A stretch of 33,524 nucleotides of DNA, from positions 1-33,524 of the forward strand of contig JAJZAC010000021.1 in NCBI GenBank assembly GCA_021799615.1, given 5' to 3'. The number at the start of each line of letters is the position of its first letter. Within the stretch, counting starts at the first letter, position 1. Source of the stretch: Actinomycetes bacterium (GTDB lineage: Bacteria; Actinomycetota; Acidimicrobiia; Acidimicrobiales; RAAP-2). Under the pieces are notes generated by a model. That model searched no databases and had not been told where the DNA came from. It saw only the letters and a program-made list of their open reading frames with translations. A program made the translations under genes and the position numbers. Shown in pieces: positions 29,814 through 33,524 of the stretch.

Positions 29814-31442
29814 ATGGCCGACGACACAATCGACACATCGGCCGGGCCCAGCGCGGTGCTCGACGAAGCCCACCTCGGCGACATCCGGGGTGCGCTGGGG
29901 ACGATCAAGCAGCACGACCTCGCGGCCCGGCGAACCTGGCGGGCCCGGCTCCTGACCCTGGCCGCCATCGTCGGGCCGGGCATCATCGTCATGGTCGGCG
30001 ACAACGACGCCGGTGGGGTGGCCACCTACTCCCAGGCCGGACAGAACTACGGGACCAGCCTCCTCTGGACGCTGATCCTCCTCATCCCGGTCCTGGTGGT
30101 CAACCAGGAGATGGTCGTGCGGCTCGGTGCGGTGACCGGAGTCGGGCACGCTCGGCTGATCAAGGAGCGGTTCGGAAGGTTCTGGGGATGGTTCTCCGTG
30201 GGGGACCTGTTCCTGCTCGACTTCCTGACCATCGTGACCGAGTTCATCGGTGTCGACCTCGCCCTTTCCTACTTCGGCGTCAGCAAGTACGTCTCGGTGC
30301 CGGTCGCCGCACTCGGGCTCGTCGCCATGACGGCCAGCGGCAGCTTCCGGCGCTGGGAACGGTTCATGCTCGTCTTCGTCGGGGCGAACTTCCTGGTCAT
30401 CCCGCTTGCCGTGTTCGCCCACCCACATGCCGCCCCGATCCTGCACGACCTCGTCGTCCCAGGAATCCGCGGCGGCGTCAACTCGACGTCGGTGCTGTTG
30501 ATCATCGCCATCGTCGGGACCACCGTCGCCCCGTGGCAGCTGTTCTTCCAGCAGTCGAACATCATCGACAAGCGCATCACGCCCCGCTGGATCAACTACG
30601 AACGCGCCGACACCGTCCTCGGGTCGATCGTCACGGTGATCGGCGCCGGCGCCATGATCGTGGCCTGCGCGTTCGCGTTCGACCACAGCCACTACTTCGG
30701 CGCCTTCACCGACGCCGGCGGCGTCGCCCGGGCGCTCTCGCATCAGATCAGCTACACCGCCGGGGCGTTGTACGCCATCGTCCTGGTCAACGCTTCGATC
30801 ATCGGCGCGGCTGCAGTCACGCTCGGAACCTCCTACGCCTACGGAGACATGTTCGGGGCCCGGCACTCGTTGCACCGGAACTTCTTCGAAGCTCCGGGCT
30901 TCTATTCGAGTTTCGCCGGTCTCGTCGCGCTCGCTGCGGGGATCGTGCTGATTCCGGGAGCGCCGTTGGGGCTCATCACGACCTCGGTCCAGGCCCTGGC
31001 CGGCGTGCTGTTGCCGTCAGCCTCCGTCTTCCTGCTGCTGCTCTGCAACGACAAGGAAGTTCTCGGACCGTGGGTCAACCGGCCGTGGCTGAACGTCGTC
31101 GCCGTCTTCATCATCGGCGTACTGCTGGACTTGTCCCTGGTCCTCGTGGTGACCACCATCTTCCCGACCGTCGACGTCGTCCTACTGTCCCTGGTCCTCT
31201 TCGCCGTCCTGATCGTGCTCCTCGCCGGGGGTGGGGTCGTCTACGCCAGGACCCACCGGACGGGTCAGGTCGCCGTACCGGCCGGGCACCGCGACACGTG
31301 GCGGATGCCCCCCCTGACCCTGCTCGGCCGGCCCGAATGGTCGCGGGGGCGCACGGCCGCCATGTGGTCCCTGCGTGGGTACCTCGTCGTCGCGGTGGCG
31401 CTGCTCCTGGTCAAGGCCGTCCAGCTCGGGACCGGCCACTGA
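29814..31442 (+). CDS. Nramp-related (NrmT/NRMT-type) divalent metal transporter, predicted Mg2+ substrate
   Basis: AAIVGPGIIVMVGDNDAGGVATYSQAGQ (TM1 DNDAG in place of canonical DPGN) and IAIVGTTVAPWQLFFQQSNIIDKRI (TM6 VAPW in place of MPHN); about 11 hydrophobic segments; downstream of an M-box. Confidence 0.88.
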   Translation: MADDTIDTSAGPSAVLDEAHLGDIRGALGTIKQHDLAARRTWRARLLTLAAIVGPGIIVMVGDNDAGGVATYSQAGQNYGTSLLWTLILLIPVLVVNQEMVVRLGAVTGVGHARLIKERFGRFWGWFSVGDLFLLDFLTIVTEFIGVDLALSYFGVSKYVSVPVAALGLVAMTASGSFRRWERFMLVFVGANFLVIPLAVFAHPHAAPILHDLVVPGIRGGVNSTSVLLIIAIVGTTVAPWQLFFQQSNIIDKRITPRWINYERADTVLGSIVTVIGAGAMIVACAFAFDHSHYFGAFTDAGGVARALSHQISYTAGALYAIVLVNASIIGAAAVTLGTSYAYGDMFGARHSLHRNFFEAPGFYSSFAGLVALAAGIVLIPGAPLGLITTSVQALAGVLLPSASVFLLLLCNDKEVLGPWVNRPWLNVVAVFIIGVLLDLSLVLVVTTIFPTVDVVLLSLVLFAVLIVLLAGGGVVYARTHRTGQVAVPAGHRDTWRMPPLTLLGRPEWSRGRTAAMWSLRGYLVVAVALLLVKAVQLGTGH

Positions 31443-31571
31443 CGCGCTGGCCCCGGATCCGGCGGCACGGGACCCGGTGTCACCAACCGGCGCGCCGGCC
31501 CGTGGGGGTCGCACCCCATCCCGCCGGACCTCACGGCTCGTTCGGAACGTGCCAGTTGAGCTGGTAGTTCG

Positions 31572-31616
31572 TGGAGCCGGTGGTGGGACTCGAACCCACG
31601 ACCTGACGATGACAAG
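31572..31616 (-). pseudogene. 3' fragment of tRNA-Thr(TGT) from anticodon loop to CCA (att-site remnant candidate)
   Basis: Minus strand CTTGTCATCGTCAGGTCGTGGGTTCGAGTCCCACCACCGGCTCCA: anticodon TGT, variable loop AGGTC, T-arm GTGGG-TTCGAGT-CCCAC, acceptor CACCGGC, T, CCA; no 5' half found next to it. Confidence 0.75.
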
Positions 31617-31790
31617 GGAGCGAAGGGCCGGGCGAGCCTGTGGCTCTTCGTATCCAGGTGTCGCATCCTGGCTGGTAGGGGGCGGCGTCTCGCCGGTCGG
31701 AGCGAATAGCGTGCGACGTTCGGGGGCGGGTCGTGACGCAATTGTTGGGACGGGAGTTGGGATGCCGGGACCGCCCGCCGGGCGGACCGG

Positions 31791-33071
31791 TCAGGGTCCG
31801 AGCAGGCCGAGGGGGATGACGGCCACGCCATCGGGACGCCGGTAGGCGTACTCGGTGGCGGTGAGGACCACGAGGGCTGCCGGCGGTCGGATGGTGCGAG
31901 CGGACGCGAGGCGGAGCAGCGCGTTGGCGGCGTCGTCGATGAGGGTGGCGCCGAGTTTGACCTCGGCGCCGATCCAGGCCCCGTCGCGGCGTTCGACCAC
32001 GAGGTCGACCTCGAGCTCGCCGGCTCGCTCACGGTAGTGGTAGACGGCTGCGCCGGCGGCGGCGGCGTAGACGCGGACGTCTCGGGCGGCGAGCGACTCG
32101 AAGAGGTAGCCCAGGGTGTTGAGGTCGCCGAGGAGGCGGATGGGGTCACATCCCATGAGAGCGGCGGCCAGCGACGGATCGACGAGGTGCCGTTTGGGGG
32201 TGGTCATGAGCCTGGTCCTCGATCGCAGCTCCGGGTTCCACGCCTCGAGGTCGTCGACCACCATGAGGCGTGCGAGGGCGTCGAGATAGGGCTCTGCCGT
32301 CCAGCGAGACGGCCCATCGTCTGCGGCACCGCCACGGGCTCGCTCCACGATCGTGCTCAGCCGGGCGGGGTGGGCGCTCATCTGGGCGTAGGCCTGCAGG
32401 AACCTCCTGACGAGGCGCGGATCGCGGCGGGCGCCGGAGACGACGTCGATGTCGTGTTCGATGATGGTGTCGACGTAGCCGTCCATGAACCGCGTGGCGT
32501 CGCTGACCGAGCGTCCGATCAGCCCGGGCCACCCTCCGACGACAATCCGCTCGGCATAGTCGGTCACGTCCAGCGCCGACGTGGTCGCCGGGGGGGCCTG
32601 GCCGTCGAGGAGCGTGGCGAGCGAGACGGTCCCGGTCGAGTACCCCTGCTCGAACAGCGTCATGGGCCGAAGGGTCACCACGCTCATCCGCCCGGCGCCG
32701 GAGTGTCGGACGGCCTGGTCCCGGGGGGTGGCGGAGCCGGTCAGGATGAACTGGCCGGGTGACCTCCGAGTGTCGACCTCCCGGCGCACCGCGTCCCAGA
32801 CCCGCGGTTCTCGCTGCCACTCGTCGACGAGCCGTGGGACCTCACCGGCGAGCAGCAGGCGGGGATCGACCGCTGCGGCGCGCTGGGCCTCGGGGTCCAG
32901 ATCGAGCAGGACCTCGCTCCGGGCGTACTGGCGGGCGGTCTCGGTCTTGCCGCACGCCTTGGGACCCTCGATCATCACCGCGCCGAGCGCTTGGAGTGCG
33001 GACATCACCGAGGCGTCGGCGACGCGTGGCAGGTATGTCGGGTTCCCAGCGGGCGGCACGTCGTTGGCCAT
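31791..33071 (-). CDS. AAA_14/DUF4143-type P-loop ATPase
   Basis: VMIEGPKACGKTETARQYA (Walker A), VPRLVDEWQREPRVWDAVR, FILTGSATP, C-terminal PD-(D/E)XK-like ELEVDLVVERRDGAWIGAEVKLG. Confidence 0.9.
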   Translation of the reverse strand: MANDVPPAGNPTYLPRVADASVMSALQALGAVMIEGPKACGKTETARQYARSEVLLDLDPEAQRAAAVDPRLLLAGEVPRLVDEWQREPRVWDAVRREVDTRRSPGQFILTGSATPRDQAVRHSGAGRMSVVTLRPMTLFEQGYSTGTVSLATLLDGQAPPATTSALDVTDYAERIVVGGWPGLIGRSVSDATRFMDGYVDTIIEHDIDVVSGARRDPRLVRRFLQAYAQMSAHPARLSTIVERARGGAADDGPSRWTAEPYLDALARLMVVDDLEAWNPELRSRTRLMTTPKRHLVDPSLAAALMGCDPIRLLGDLNTLGYLFESLAARDVRVYAAAAGAAVYHYRERAGELEVDLVVERRDGAWIGAEVKLGATLIDDAANALLRLASARTIRPPAALVVLTATEYAYRRPDGVAVIPLGLLGP

Positions 33072-33077
33072 CAAGTC

Positions 33078-33083
33078 ATTCTA
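33078..33083 (-). promoter_or_regulatory. -10 TAGAAT, 6 nt upstream of the ATPase ATG (leaderless promoter candidate)
   Basis: Minus strand TTGTAGAATGACTTGATGGCC. Confidence 0.5.
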
Positions 33084-33151
33084 CAAGTCGCAACCAAATG
33101 GACCAACAAGTCGCAACCTATTGGACCAACAAGTCGCAACCAACGTGATCA
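33083..33151. repeat. Three 23-bp tandem repeats (acaagtcgcaacc + 10 variable nt) upstream of the ATPase
   Basis: acaagtcgcaaccaaatggacca / acaagtcgcaacctattggacca / acaagtcgcaaccaacgtgatca, exact 23-bp period. Confidence 0.85.
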
Positions 33152-33404
33152 ACAACACATCGGCGTGGTCGATGTGGCTCGCCCTGTGACCATGGCGTCC
33201 ATCAACGTCTGCACCTTGCGGCCCAGCGCCGCCCCACCGATCCGCCCGTCGAGTCGTACCAGCCTCTACATGCCGAGCCTGTCACCGGGTCGGGCAGCAG
33301 ACCTGCCCTACCCGCGGCCGATCTGGCCGTAGCTGGGGCTGGTGCTCGACTATCACGGCGATCGAGCGGACTTCGGGACCGCGATTGTTGGGATGGCCCA
33401 AATT

Positions 33405-33524
33405 GACTCGACTTTCGCAGCTACGCGGCAACGTCCTCCCAGGCCAAGCGGAGGATGGTGATTTCTTGGCTGGTGGGCGGCTGGGACTCGACTTTCGCAG
33501 CTACGCGGCAACGTCCTCCCAGGC
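33405..33524. repeat. 40-bp direct repeat, 80-bp period, running off the window edge
   Basis: gactcgactttcgcagctacgcggcaacgtcctcccaggc at 33405-33444 and 33485-33524, identical over all 40 visible bases. Confidence 0.9.

Noticed and set aside
29511-30875. 454-aa minus-strand ORF opposite the Nramp-related gene
   Set aside because: Antisense to a clear membrane-protein frame; acidic low-complexity translation typical of shadow ORFs.
30188-31567. 459-aa + strand ORF in an alternative frame of the transporter
   Set aside because: Arg/Pro-rich out-of-frame reading of the transporter gene.
31741-33393. Shared attgttggga at 31741 and 33384 as element-end direct repeats
   Set aside because: Only 10 bp identical; insufficient to call att or target-site duplications.
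33405-33524. CRISPR array
   Set aside because: Only two repeat copies are visible, a 40-bp repeat is long for CRISPR, and no cas genes are present; kept only as an unexplained direct repeat.

Overview
High-GC actinobacterial (Acidimicrobiia-like) chromosome segment. About 1-23.4 kb is a dense + strand core-metabolism array: a DUF2342-type metalloprotease, tilS-hpt-folE-folP-[inactivated phosphatase-like]-folB-folK-[DUF2520]-panC-panD-nadB-nadC-coaX-lysS, a small secreted protein, a polyprenyl diphosphate synthase on the minus strand, then clpC, radA-disA, carD-ispD-ispF-rlmB. From 23.4 to 31.4 kb the content is accessory: a 47-aa microprotein missed by the ORF track, DUF427, egtB-egtD, an FAA-hydrolase-family gene, and a magnesium locus. 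That locus consists of a soluble MgtE_N/CBS protein, an M-box Mg2+ riboswitch with its own promoter, and an Nramp-related (NrmT/NRMT-like) transporter. The right end looks like a genomic-island or IS boundary: a 3' tRNA-Thr fragment, a DUF4143-type AAA ATPase preceded by three 23-bp repeats and a leaderless promoter, and an 80-bp-spaced direct repeat at the window edge. The left edge carries a hairpin that looks like group II intron domain V. Most notable: the M-box/NrmT/soluble-MgtE module, with a possible leader ORF whose Shine-Dalgarno overlaps riboswitch helix P1; the Cys-to-Gln phosphatase pseudoenzyme in the folate operon; the single-repeat microprotein; and a recurrent leaderless -10 architecture. 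All calls come from reading the sequence and the ORF track; no searches were run.
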